From Erythrobacter crassostreae (GTDB lineage: Bacteria; Pseudomonadota; Alphaproteobacteria; Sphingomonadales; Sphingomonadaceae): 64,000 nucleotides of DNA. The stretch is from positions 992,001 through 1,056,000 of the forward strand of contig NZ_JAGSPC010000001.1 in assembly GCF_019204045.1 (NCBI RefSeq), read 5' to 3'. How positions within the stretch are numbered: the first letter of the stretch is position 1; each line of letters starts with the position of its first letter. A program made the translations under genes and the position numbers. Positions 45,351-55,240 of this stretch are shown here, piece by piece. The notes beneath the pieces were generated by a model. It was given only the letters and a program-made list of their open reading frames with translations. It searched no databases and was not told the DNA's origin.

Positions 45351-47010
<1,660 letters not shown>

Positions 47011-47018
<8 letters not shown>

Positions 47019-47463
47019 TGGCTGCGACCTTTAGCTCGCCCAGCCGTGAGCTGTTCAGCCCAAAAAATCTTGGCCCAGACCATTTGGCTCCGGTGATATG
47101 GCTTGCGACCGCACTGAGCGAGCCGAAGGTATGACCTCGGTATTCGCAACCGCTTTCCAACACGACGACTTCATGGACTTCGCCGTGCCATGTTCTTGAG
47201 AGCCATGTGCCCGGCTTCGCTTCGGTAGAGACGCGACCTTCTTTGCGGCTTAGGTCCTTGCTACCCAGTGCGCCGAGCTGTCGAAGCTCTGCTCTGTTCA
47301 GTTTGCCAGCTTCTGGCTCTTGGTAGTGAGCGGCCAATGCGCGAAGCGTCAGAGCCAATCCTAACGCTGGCGGTGCTGGCGTCCCGTATGCGTTGCGCCA
47401 CGCCAACCGCAGCTCAGCAGGCGACATCTCTTTAAGCGCGGCGATCTTCTCTTCGATATCCAT
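47011..47463 (-). CDS. DUF2924 protein, recombinase-associated
   Basis: A 150-residue DUF2924 protein. The diagnostic C-terminal part is GTWLSRTWHGEVHEVVVLES followed by YRGHTFGSLSAVASHITGAK and WSGPRFFGL. These proteins are nearly always found directly upstream of a large serine recombinase in alphaproteobacterial islands and phage remnants; the biochemical function is unknown, but a DNA-binding accessory role is plausible. The stop overlaps the recombinase start, so the pair is co-translated. Confidence 0.88.
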
Positions 47464-47563
47464 GAGACCATGGATGCTCGAATACCCGCACTAGTCGAGT
47501 GGTTTCTGGCAGGTTTCAGTCTTTGCTGTGGACTTGCTATCACGTTCGAGCACTACGGTGCTC

Positions 47564-47758
47564 ATGGACGAAATCGACCGCGAACTGATCAACCTTCTGT
47601 CCACTAAGATCGGCATGCTCATGGAGGATCACGCGACAATCGCGCTTACTGCGGGATCGCTACCTACCGATCAACAAAAGGCCGCGATTGATGCGCTCGC
47701 CGTTGCTTCAACGAAGATCACGAACCTAGCGGCAGCAGCTCAGTCCGTCGCGGAATGA
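47564..47758 (+). CDS. Small helical protein of the recombinase cassette, unknown function
   Basis: A 64-residue, mostly helical, acidic protein beginning MDEIDRELINLLSTKIGMLM and ending in an Ala-rich helix (ITNLAAAAQSVAE). It is divergent from the DUF2924-recombinase pair with a 100-base promoter gap. No family is recognised; the codon pattern and size fit the small companion genes seen beside such recombinases. An upstream in-frame TTG/CTG region exists, but ATG at 47564 is preferred. Confidence 0.55.
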   Translation: MDEIDRELINLLSTKIGMLMEDHATIALTAGSLPTDQQKAAIDALAVASTKITNLAAAAQSVAE

Positions 47759-48015
47759 CTGCTATGCGCCCCACTCCGGTCATTGGAATGCATCCTGCGG
47801 TCCCCCAGTTGCGGACATTAGTTTTCTTAGTCTGATCTGCATCGCCTTACTTTCGAGACAGCCGATTTGGCAGGTGGCCTAATGGCGGTCCCTTCAATTC
47901 ATAACGCTTACACAAAAATGCATCCAGTTCAGTCAACTGTGAGCGTTAGGCTTGTCTGGAATTCCAGGCGATCTATCTACGGTCAGTAATTAGGCCGGAT
48001 CTTGTGAGCGAATAG

Positions 48016-49746
48016 GTGAGCGAAGACAAAGACTATGTTTCTAATGCTCGCGCGGCCTTGGCCACGGGTGAACTGCTGTCTCATTTGGCAGAAGTGCCTT
48101 ATGGTGAGGTTGAATATGTTGCTTCCGCGCTAGTGAGCCTTGTCCTGGATGGTGAGTTGGACCTCACCTCCGAGTTAAGTGAGAGCACTCTCTCTGGGCT
48201 GACACAGGCAACGTCACCTCGGATTCAGCGAGTCCTAGCAGAGGTATTGCCGAAGATTGATTGTGAGCCATACGTGGCAATAGACATCAGTCATGCGCTG
48301 ATAGATTTGTGCGAACAGCCGGGATCAGAGCACACTGCCATCTCGATGTTCGAGAAATGGCTAGAGCTTCACACCTCCAAAAGCTCAGAAGTCCTCGCCG
48401 CTTTGGAGTCCGACTCGCGCGATAGCCCACTCCTGCTAGGCACTTTGTTGGCACTCGCTAAGGTGGATCCTGATGAAGCGGTGAGTCGATCTCTCGCTAT
48501 CTGCGATGACCAGCGTCCTGTCATGCGCCGCCACGCAGTAATGGCGCTTGGCTATATGGAGCTCGGCGGAGAGCACCTGCAATCGGCCAATAGCTTTCTT
48601 GCGAAGCGCTCTGGACCCGCATCTTTGAAAATTGATCGCGTGAATGCCATCAGCGCTATTCATCGGCGTTTGCAGGGCATCGAACACCCAAAAGATAAGC
48701 CCCCGCAATTGTTTGAGGCCCTACAAACAGCGTGCAACAACCCGCCGCCTGCGGTTCTCAACGAGCTTGTCCATGGGCTGATACTTGAAAAGATCAAGCA
48801 TCCCACCTCTCTCAAAGAGAACATCTTCGCCCTCATGCCCAATGTTCAGGCGGATCAGGCGCAAACCATCGATCTGATCGACTTGGTACTCTACGGGCTT
48901 GATCTTGATGCTGAGCGTGACTTGGTGTTGCGCGTCATCAAGGGGATGCTGACCGGCGACCCGCAGGCTATCGCAATTGATGCACTTGATTCAACGAAGC
49001 ACAAGTTGGCAGCGGATTCTCCGAGTGTTCTTGGCTGGTATATCGTCGAGCTTCTGCTTGATGGACGACAGAATTTGGGCGAAGCGGCGTCAAGAGTTTT
49101 CCCTCCCCTTGATGTTAAGCTCTATCCCTTCGACTTAGCGCCGCATGACCTTTCGGAGGATGAGCTCTTCTATCTCGCTCGGAAGGTATTTGCGTATTTG
49201 ATGCTAGATCGCGGTCCAGCGGTCTCGCTGCTCGCGGCGTGCCTCAAACTCCTTTCAGGAGACGCGCTCAAGGCAATGGAAGACGAGATTGCCTCATTCT
49301 GGCTTGGGAATTACCCAGGCGACATCGCCTTGTTTGAGAGCGGGCTAGACACTTCACCGGAATTGAAGCCGTCAGTGAAGCGGCTCAAGAAGGCGAGAGA
49401 TGCATACCTGAAGTGCCTTTCTGATAGTCCGAGAAATGACGCCTTCAAGCCGTCACCACCTGAACGTCAAGCTCAGTGGGATCGCAAGCGCAAAGAGCAG
49501 CATGAGATAGCGAAGCATGCGCATAAATCGTCGGTCTTCCTGTCGTTCATTCACACCAAAACGATGCTCTATGGGCGCGGAGCGGTATCATACGTCTATG
49601 GGCCAGGGGTGGATGAACCAATCAGGCATGAAATGCTCTACCAATCGCACGAGACTTCGACTCCCATTCCCCGAATGGAAGTTCACTGTCCGGAAAGGCT
49701 TGCCTATTTGCGGTTGCGCTTTCGAATGGAGGAGCGGCCCAAATGA
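48016..49746 (+). CDS. Alpha-helical (HEAT-like) repeat protein, first gene of a putative defence operon
   Basis: A 576-residue protein with no recognised named family. It is built of repeated amphipathic helices, for example TLLALAKVDPDEAVSRSLAI followed by RPVMRRHAVMALGYMELGGE (about residues 150-195), which looks like HEAT or armadillo repeats, and LVLYGLDLDAERDLVLRVIK further on. The C-terminus changes character: a basic stretch (PERQAQWDRKRKEQHEIAKH) and a beta-rich tail (AVSYVYGPGVDEP, MEVHCPERLAYLRLRFRMEE). The start is GTG at 48016 (an in-frame TAG precedes it). The stop overlaps the nuclease gene start (ATGA), so the two proteins are made together and probably interact. Confidence 0.7.
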   Translation: MSEDKDYVSNARAALATGELLSHLAEVPYGEVEYVASALVSLVLDGELDLTSELSESTLSGLTQATSPRIQRVLAEVLPKIDCEPYVAIDISHALIDLCEQPGSEHTAISMFEKWLELHTSKSSEVLAALESDSRDSPLLLGTLLALAKVDPDEAVSRSLAICDDQRPVMRRHAVMALGYMELGGEHLQSANSFLAKRSGPASLKIDRVNAISAIHRRLQGIEHPKDKPPQLFEALQTACNNPPPAVLNELVHGLILEKIKHPTSLKENIFALMPNVQADQAQTIDLIDLVLYGLDLDAERDLVLRVIKGMLTGDPQAIAIDALDSTKHKLAADSPSVLGWYIVELLLDGRQNLGEAASRVFPPLDVKLYPFDLAPHDLSEDELFYLARKVFAYLMLDRGPAVSLLAACLKLLSGDALKAMEDEIASFWLGNYPGDIALFESGLDTSPELKPSVKRLKKARDAYLKCLSDSPRNDAFKPSPPERQAQWDRKRKEQHEIAKHAHKSSVFLSFIHTKTMLYGRGAVSYVYGPGVDEPIRHEMLYQSHETSTPIPRMEVHCPERLAYLRLRFRMEERPK

Positions 49747-51452
49747 AGGCACTCCTCAAACAATACCTAACGTCGCTCAAGGAACGCGATGAGTTGGATG
49801 TCATTCTGCCTGACATCCTAAGCGAAGTCGGATTCAACGTGATCTCTCGTCCCAAGAGAGGAACGAAGCAATATGGCGTCGATGTTGCCGCTATCGGCAC
49901 CTGGCCAAAGACTGGTGGCAAGGCGCTTTTCCTGCTTTCAATCAAATCGGGCGATCTGAAACGCACAGATTGGGATGTCGGGCAGCAGGCACTGCGCCCA
50001 TCACTCAACGAAATACTCGATTACTACATCCCAAAACACATTCCGAAACGCTACCAGGACCTCCCGGTCGTTATCGCCATGTGTTTTGGCGGCGATATTC
50101 ATGAGGATATTCGTCCTACGGTCGATAGCTTTGTCGATAAGCATACCGTTGCTCAGCAGATCGAATTCGAGGAGTGGAACGGAGATCACCTTGCAGACCT
50201 GATCGCAACGGGACTCTTGCGTGAGAAGATATTCCCGAACGAAGTTCAGTCAAATTTTCGCAAGGCAGTCGCATTTGTTGATGAACCCCAAGTTTGCCTC
50301 ACACATTTCTATGGCGTCATTGCCGAGCTCGCTTCTCAGGATTTTAAGACAAAGGCCGCCCGCCTAACGGCGGTTCGCCAGATTTACCTCGCTGCGTGGA
50401 CTATTTTTGTTTGGTGCCGCGATGTGAAAAACCTTGAAGCAGCCTACCTTTGCAGTGAGCTAGCGGTGCTTTGGACATGGCATTTGACCCGTGATCAGTT
50501 TGAGAAGCGGTCGAAGGTCGCAAAGGAATTAGAGAGCGCGGTCAATAAGATCATTCAGCTCCAGCGGAGTATAGGCGGGGCTTACCTCGAAGAGCACGTT
50601 TATCCTCTAGCTGAGGCCAGAGATGCTCTTGCATCCTCAGTGCCATCCTCTTCGCCGCTGGACGTTAATCTGAAGCTTTTCGATGCGATAGGAAGGGTGG
50701 CGCTACACGGGTTCTGGATATTGCTGACGCGAAATCGACTTCCAGACGATACCGCTGATGATGTGCTTCAGCAGTTCAATACGGAGATAGAGCGAGTTGA
50801 GCGAACGCTCATCAACATGGTTGAGAACAACCCAGTCTACTTCACCCCGATCAAAGATGACCACGCCATCGAGATCATGCTGGTATGCCTGTTTCTTGCT
50901 CAACAGGGTCGCCACGACTTCATTCATAAGTGGGGCGAGCAGATCACTTACGCAACGATCATGGCATACAGGCGTGGTGGGTATTATCCATGCACTTTGC
51001 AGGAATACACCGACTTGGCGGAGCACCCCCAGCCATCTGACGAATACCGAAAAGAAGTAACTGCCGGTTCGATCCTCTATCCTACCCTTGCAATCTGGTT
51101 GGCGATTGTACGCCACGAGCAAGCCCTCAGCGACCTCGCTGATTTCAGTGCTAAAAACATGGAGCATTGTACTTTTCAGCTGTGGCTTCCTGACGTCGTG
51201 ACCGAAGAGCACCTCTACAGTAATTCAGCGAGGCATGGCGTTGGCCTTGATGGTTTCGATCTCGAAAATGGGTCGGCGAACGTGATCGAGCTGATCGAGA
51301 AGGAAATCGAAGCTAGTCAGGCATTTTACGAACTCTCAGCATCAAAGGCTGACCTATGGCCAATCATTATGATGGCTTGCCGACAGTACCGTCTCCCATT
51401 GCCGCCACATTTTTGGACATTGGCTATTACTCAGCCGGAAGAAGCGAATTAG
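49743..51452 (+). CDS. PD-(D/E)XK-like nuclease domain fused to a large helical domain, second gene of the putative defence operon
   Basis: A 569-residue protein. The first about 150 residues look like a restriction-endonuclease (Mrr-like) fold: helix DELDVILPDILSEVGFNVIS, then GTKQYGVDVAAIG with Asp47, then KALFLLSIKSGDLKRTDWDV with Ser66-Ile67-Lys68, which matches the Asp...xxK core although the usual Glu/Gln before x-Lys is Ser. Later VVIAMCFGG and WNGDHLADLIATGLL fit the end of that fold. Residues about 170-569 are helical and not recognised (CSELAVLWTWHLTRDQFEKR, SILYPTLAIWLAIVRHEQAL). No transmembrane segment is evident. The start overlaps the upstream helical-repeat gene. Confidence 0.65.
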   Translation: MKALLKQYLTSLKERDELDVILPDILSEVGFNVISRPKRGTKQYGVDVAAIGTWPKTGGKALFLLSIKSGDLKRTDWDVGQQALRPSLNEILDYYIPKHIPKRYQDLPVVIAMCFGGDIHEDIRPTVDSFVDKHTVAQQIEFEEWNGDHLADLIATGLLREKIFPNEVQSNFRKAVAFVDEPQVCLTHFYGVIAELASQDFKTKAARLTAVRQIYLAAWTIFVWCRDVKNLEAAYLCSELAVLWTWHLTRDQFEKRSKVAKELESAVNKIIQLQRSIGGAYLEEHVYPLAEARDALASSVPSSSPLDVNLKLFDAIGRVALHGFWILLTRNRLPDDTADDVLQQFNTEIERVERTLINMVENNPVYFTPIKDDHAIEIMLVCLFLAQQGRHDFIHKWGEQITYATIMAYRRGGYYPCTLQEYTDLAEHPQPSDEYRKEVTAGSILYPTLAIWLAIVRHEQALSDLADFSAKNMEHCTFQLWLPDVVTEEHLYSNSARHGVGLDGFDLENGSANVIELIEKEIEASQAFYELSASKADLWPIIMMACRQYRLPLPPHFWTLAITQPEEAN

Positions 51453-51529
51453 CAGCCCGTGCGTAGCTTGAAAGATATTCGCATTCTCATGCCAACATTG
51501 CGCAGGCTTGCTCTTCGTGGTCGGCACTG

Positions 51530-51552
51530 TGGCGAACTCTCACCGTTCGCCA
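51530..51552 (+). promoter_or_regulatory. Perfect hairpin upstream of the P-loop kinase gene
   Basis: TGGCGAAC and GTTCGCCA form an eight-bp perfect stem with a 7-base loop, followed by GTTTCTAGG and the kinase ATG ten bases later. It may end the preceding operon (the T-tract is weak) or act as an operator or translation-control hairpin for the kinase gene. Confidence 0.45.
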
Positions 51553-51562
51553 GTTTCTAGGT

Positions 51563-52051
51563 ATGCCCATCGCTTTCACACAAGTGAGAGATCTCGCGAA
51601 CGTACTACGTGCGAGTCTCGGCGATATTGACATTGTCGGAATCGACGGCTGGACTGGCGTTGGGAAAACTACGCTTGCAAAGAACTTGGCGAAGGAGATG
51701 GGCGGGTCCTTCTATGATCTCGACTGCGCTTTGACACTTAATCAGAACAAGTATGTTTCAGCGTTGCAAACTTCCAAGATTTCGAGAGCGCTTACAGAGC
51801 GGCAACGGCCCCTGATGATTGCCGGAATATGCTTACTCGAAGTGCTTGAGATTGTTGGTGCTCATTTAGATGCGCATGTCTATGTAAAGCGCATGTCATC
51901 ATGGGGGTGGGCGGACGAAGATGAGTTAACGGGCCAATATTTCGAGGTGCCAGGAGCAAGCGGAGAGGCTGTGCGTCGCGAAATGCGCGCCTATCATCGG
52001 AAATGGCAACCGCATCTCCTCGCTGACATTGAGTACTATCGAGCCGGCTAG
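51563..52051 (+). CDS. P-loop nucleotide kinase-like protein
   Basis: A 162-residue P-loop protein. Walker A is IDGWTGVGKTTLAKNLAKEM at about residues 28-47. DLDCALTLNQNKYVSAL follows, where the second Asp may be a substrate or metal ligand, and a Walker-B-like strand is RPLMIAGICLLEVLE. The size and layout resemble uridine kinase or adenylylsulfate kinase-like small kinases without a clear substrate signature. The C-terminal HRKWQPHLLADIEYYRA is helical. It is 110 bases from the nuclease gene with a hairpin between, so it may be separately expressed cargo of island A. Confidence 0.65.
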   Translation: MPIAFTQVRDLANVLRASLGDIDIVGIDGWTGVGKTTLAKNLAKEMGGSFYDLDCALTLNQNKYVSALQTSKISRALTERQRPLMIAGICLLEVLEIVGAHLDAHVYVKRMSSWGWADEDELTGQYFEVPGASGEAVRREMRAYHRKWQPHLLADIEYYRAG

Positions 52052-52102
52052 CTTAGATTTGAAGTCTGTATTGGCGCGAAGGTTGCTCAAAGCCGACGTT
52101 CA

Positions 52103-52115
52103 GCTTTCGGCCCAC
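52103..52115 (+). repeat. Dispersed repeat, core GCTTTCGGCCCAC (copy 1)
   Basis: The core is identical to the copy at 63667-63679 and lies in a similar setting (GAC, a short spacer, then GCTTTCGGCCCAC and a short AG-containing tail). Related variants lie at 55226 and 57245. All four sit in gene-free sequence beside recombinase genes or at the decayed right edge. Confidence 0.5.
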
Positions 52116-52302
52116 TTCAAGCCATCATCTTACGACGGATTGAGGGGACGAAGCGGAGATAGCTACCGCTCGCCCTGTTGACGCAGGAAAGAGCACAGTG
52201 CCTGAGCCAAGAAAGACGCGGACTTTTGCGCGAATCTCGTTCCTACATAGCTTTTAGATTGAGGGTAGATACGGAAAGGGAAGAGACGAGCAGAGTAATC
52301 CA

Positions 52303-52333
52303 TGTTGCGCAACAAAATGCTAGACTAGCATTT
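52303..52333. repeat. Two abutting perfect palindromes
   Basis: TGTTGCGCAACA (52303-52314) is a perfect 12-bp palindrome. It is followed at once by AAATGCTAG, one A, and CTAGCATTT (52315-52333), a perfect 9-bp inverted repeat with a 1-base centre. They lie in the gene-free end of island A and could be a recombinase or regulator binding site. Confidence 0.55.
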
Positions 52334-52522
52334 GGGGCAAGGTTACAACCGCGTCCACTTCCCTTACCATATCAGGCAAAGAATAACATCGGAATACGTG
52401 GGCAGTAGCTCTTCGATCCATGCTTATGGTGCCCGAAGCCTTGTCAGCTGAGGCTTAGAGGAGCCTGAGCAGGAGTTATCAAATGTCTCGGCTGACCATG
52501 TCGAATTACATCTAACTTCAAT

Positions 52523-54400
52523 TCAGGCGGATCTCATCAGTGGCATAGCCCGGACTACGCTCTCGTCTACATGACGCTCATATTGTGCGAAGTTCTCAAT
52601 AAACAATTGAACAAGCTTCATGGCAGTGGCGTCATAATCATCCGAATCTTCCCACGTGCTTCGGGGGTCTAAAATGGACTGATCGAAACCTATCTTTGGC
52701 AGGATTGGAATGTGAACTGGGACAGCGATCCCAAAGTTTGGATCAAGGCGGTATTCTACATCTTCGAGATTTCCATCAAGGGCAGCGTTGAGCAGTGCCC
52801 GGCTCAACTTGATCGGTATGCGATTGCCAACCCCGTATTTGCCCCCGGTCCAGCCCGTATTGAGCAGCCAGCATTGCACTCCGCCCTTGGCGATGCGCTC
52901 TTTCAAAAGATTGCCATAGACGCTGGGGTAGCGCGGCATGAAAGGTGCGCCAAAACAGGTTGAAAAGGTCGCTTCGGGTTCGGTCACGCCAATTTCCGTG
53001 CCTGCAACCTTGGCGGTGTAGCCTGAAAGGAAGTGATACATCGCCTGTTCGGGCGTCAGTTTCGCAATTGGAGGCAGCACGCCAAAGGCATCGGCGGTGA
53101 GCATCACGACATTGCTCGGCACGGGACCAAGATTGTCTTCACTGGTATTGGGAATGAAGTCGATCGGATAGGCGCCGCGCGTGTTTTCAGCGAGCGAATT
53201 GTCGTCAAAATCAAGCTCGCGAGTCTGCTCATCCATGACGACGTTTTCGAGCACCGTGCCGAACCGCCGCGTGGTGGCGTAAATCTCAGGCTCTGCCTCT
53301 TCGGACAGTCGGATCATCTTGGCATAGCAGCCGCCTTCGAAATTGAAGACTGCTGTGTCTGACCAACCATGCTCATCATCACCGATCAGAGTGCGCGATG
53401 CGTCCGCTGACAAAGTCGTTTTGCCCGTGCCCGACAATCCGAAGAACACCGCCGTCTTACCATCCGCGCTGATATTGGCTGAGCAATGCATCGGCATCAC
53501 ACCCTTGGTCGGCAGCAGATAGTTGAGAATGCCGAACACGCTCTTTTTCATCTCGCCTGCATATTTGGTGCCGCCGATCAGGATCAGCTTCTCCGTCAGG
53601 TTGACTGCGATCACGGTCTCGCTGTTGGTGCCGTGGCGCGCGGGATCGGCCTTGAAACTCGGCAGATCGATGATCGTGTATTCGGGAGTAAAATCCGCCA
53701 GCTCTTGCGGCTCAGGCCGGACCAGCAACGTGCGGATAAAAAGGTTATGCCAGGCAAGCTCGTTGATAACGCGCACATTTACTCGGTGTTCTGGCTGAGA
53801 GCCGCCATACAGGTCTGCGACGAAAAGCGTTTCTTTGCCCGCGACCGCTGTCATGAAATCTGCTTTTAGATTGGCAAAATGCTCGGACGTCATCGAAGCA
53901 TTGACCTTGCCCCACCACACTGTGTCTTCGGTGGTCTCATCGCGGACGATGAACTTGTCCTTTGCGCTCCGCCCTGTGTGAATTCCGGTCTCAACTACTA
54001 AGGGGCCGTGTGCCGCCAAACGTCCCTCACCTCTAGCCACCGCTTTCTCAATTAGAGCTGGAGTATTGAGATTCGCAAAAAGGTTCGCTTTGGTCTCAAT
54101 CCCACCGAGCAACTGCGCAGATGAGGTTTTCGGCTCCAGTTCATCTACCGGCAAGCTTTCGGGTTGATCGGAATCCGGCACAACTCCGGGCGGGCCAGTA
54201 TCGAGCGCTTCTCGAAGAAGGCCTCGTTCTGAAAAGCTGTTTGGTAGCGAAGTGTTGTTCGACCTTATCGCGCTTAGAAATGGCTTTTCGCCAGACGCTC
54301 CAAAAGCAAGCCTCCATACGTAAATAAGCGCGGCCAAACACACTCCTACGAGCGTGAAAGTACTCAAAAGTACAACTATTTCTAGTGCGTCATAAGTCAT
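52523..54400 (-). CDS. pckA: ATP-dependent phosphoenolpyruvate carboxykinase with an added membrane-anchor N-terminus
   Basis: A 625-residue frame. From about residue 100 ([20 protein letters not shown]) to the end it is a complete PckA, the gluconeogenic enzyme that converts oxaloacetate and ATP to [29 protein letters not shown], the kinase-1 loop [40 protein letters not shown] and [13 protein letters not shown]. Residues 1-99 are foreign to the family: a membrane segment (about 7-30, [20 protein letters not shown]) and an acidic Ser/Pro-rich linker. The usual PckA start, about ten residues before the homology, is missing. Either a membrane-tethered enzyme is made, or translation begins at an internal codon such as the TTG in AQLLGGIE. 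The gene is flanked by recombinase elements on both sides. Confidence 0.9.
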   Translation of the reverse strand: MTYDALEIVVLLSTFTLVGVCLAALIYVWRLAFGASGEKPFLSAIRSNNTSLPNSFSERGLLREALDTGPPGVVPDSDQPESLPVDELEPKTSSAQLLGGIETKANLFANLNTPALIEKAVARGEGRLAAHGPLVVETGIHTGRSAKDKFIVRDETTEDTVWWGKVNASMTSEHFANLKADFMTAVAGKETLFVADLYGGSQPEHRVNVRVINELAWHNLFIRTLLVRPEPQELADFTPEYTIIDLPSFKADPARHGTNSETVIAVNLTEKLILIGGTKYAGEMKKSVFGILNYLLPTKGVMPMHCSANISADGKTAVFFGLSGTGKTTLSADASRTLIGDDEHGWSDTAVFNFEGGCYAKMIRLSEEAEPEIYATTRRFGTVLENVVMDEQTRELDFDDNSLAENTRGAYPIDFIPNTSEDNLGPVPSNVVMLTADAFGVLPPIAKLTPEQAMYHFLSGYTAKVAGTEIGVTEPEATFSTCFGAPFMPRYPSVYGNLLKERIAKGGVQCWLLNTGWTGGKYGVGNRIPIKLSRALLNAALDGNLEDVEYRLDPNFGIAVPVHIPILPKIGFDQSILDPRSTWEDSDDYDATAMKLVQLFIENFAQYERHVDESVVRAMPLMRSA

Positions 54401-54419
54401 ACAAATCCGAATTGATAGT

Positions 54420-54980
54420 CTATACCGGTTTGTCGCGGTTTGCTATCGCTACGCTTAGTCGTTTAGCCCCTGCGATGATCTGTTTATTTCGCGCGGACTT
54501 GTTCTTTCTCAGCAGATATAATGCTATGCCGCCACCAAACAAAATTGGGCCAGCAATACCTCCTGTGGCGATCAGGGTCGAAACGACGGGTGCTACGCCC
54601 GCGGCTCCACCTATCATCACACCCCCAACCGCGGCTGCAGTTCCTGCTCCTCCGGTCCCTGCGACCGTCATCGCTACAGTGGTGACGCCTTCGTTAGAGG
54701 CTTCGATTCCTTCGAGCTCTTGAACGACGTCATCACAACAGTCTTTCACCCATTTCGCCACCTGAGGGAGCCGGTTCTTCAGGTTACTCGGAGCAGGACC
54801 AGACACGCGCAAATGCTCTCGAACCGATCGAATTGCTGAAGCGCTGCAAACTACGTGCTCCATCAGGTCATTCAGCAGATATTCCTCCGCTTCAACATCC
54901 AACCCGACAGACTCGCCTCCCAAAAGCAAGTCAACATGCTGTATCAACTCGATTGCCAAACGGTCCGGTTCGCTTTTCAT
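54420..54980 (-). CDS. Glycine-zipper membrane protein of unknown function
   Basis: A 186-residue protein. The N-terminal about 100 residues are helical and soluble ([40 protein letters not shown]) with Cys residues in HVVCSAS and VKDCCDDV. Then comes a Gly/Ala-rich hydrophobic block of about 60 residues ([38 protein letters not shown]), enough for two packed membrane helices of the glycine-zipper type, then a basic tail ([18 protein letters not shown]). No family is recognised. The ATG at 54980 is used rather than the TTG at 54983. It is 19 bases upstream of the TM-pckA frame in the same direction. Confidence 0.6.
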   Translation of the reverse strand: MKSEPDRLAIELIQHVDLLLGGESVGLDVEAEEYLLNDLMEHVVCSASAIRSVREHLRVSGPAPSNLKNRLPQVAKWVKDCCDDVVQELEGIEASNEGVTTVAMTVAGTGGAGTAAAVGGVMIGGAAGVAPVVSTLIATGGIAGPILFGGGIALYLLRKNKSARNKQIIAGAKRLSVAIANRDKPV

Positions 54981-55225
54981 CAAGCCTTCTTACTAATTTC
55001 TCGGACGATAGTTGATTTACCTTGTGAAGAAATCCGAGCTGTCGGGCAACAACTTATATCAGATTGGTTTGGCGAATTAAATCAAGTCCTCCTGACCTCT
55101 GCTTCATGAGCCAGATCAAGCTAAGGATCAAAGCCTAGAGCGTCACTGAAGGAACCCTTGGTCTGCACTGGGGCGTGAGCAGAACGTCTGCTTTATATCC
55201 TTAGCTAGGCAAAACCAGACAGTCA

Positions 55226-55237
55226 GCGCTCGGCCCA
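55226..55237 (+). repeat. Dispersed repeat, variant copy (GCGCTCGGCCCA)
   Basis: It is a degenerate copy of the repeat seen at 52103, preceded by the similar GACAGTCA. It lies just beyond the 3' end of the frameshifted recombinase gene. Confidence is low because of the mismatches. Confidence 0.35.
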
Positions 55238-55240
55238 ATA

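Larger units (their letters stand above)
52052..52522. other. Gene-free tail of island A
   Basis: No convincing gene is seen on either strand; the longest frame (52178-52408 plus) has no ribosome site or family resemblance. The stretch holds one copy of a dispersed repeat (core at 52103-52115) and two adjacent perfect palindromes (52303-52333). It ends at the pckA stop codon, so the right attachment site of island A should lie within or near it. Confidence 0.6.

Noticed and set aside
52178..52408. A 76-codon plus-strand frame in the gene-free tail of island A
   Set aside because: No ribosome site, no recognisable motif, and it runs through the palindrome block; it looks like chance.
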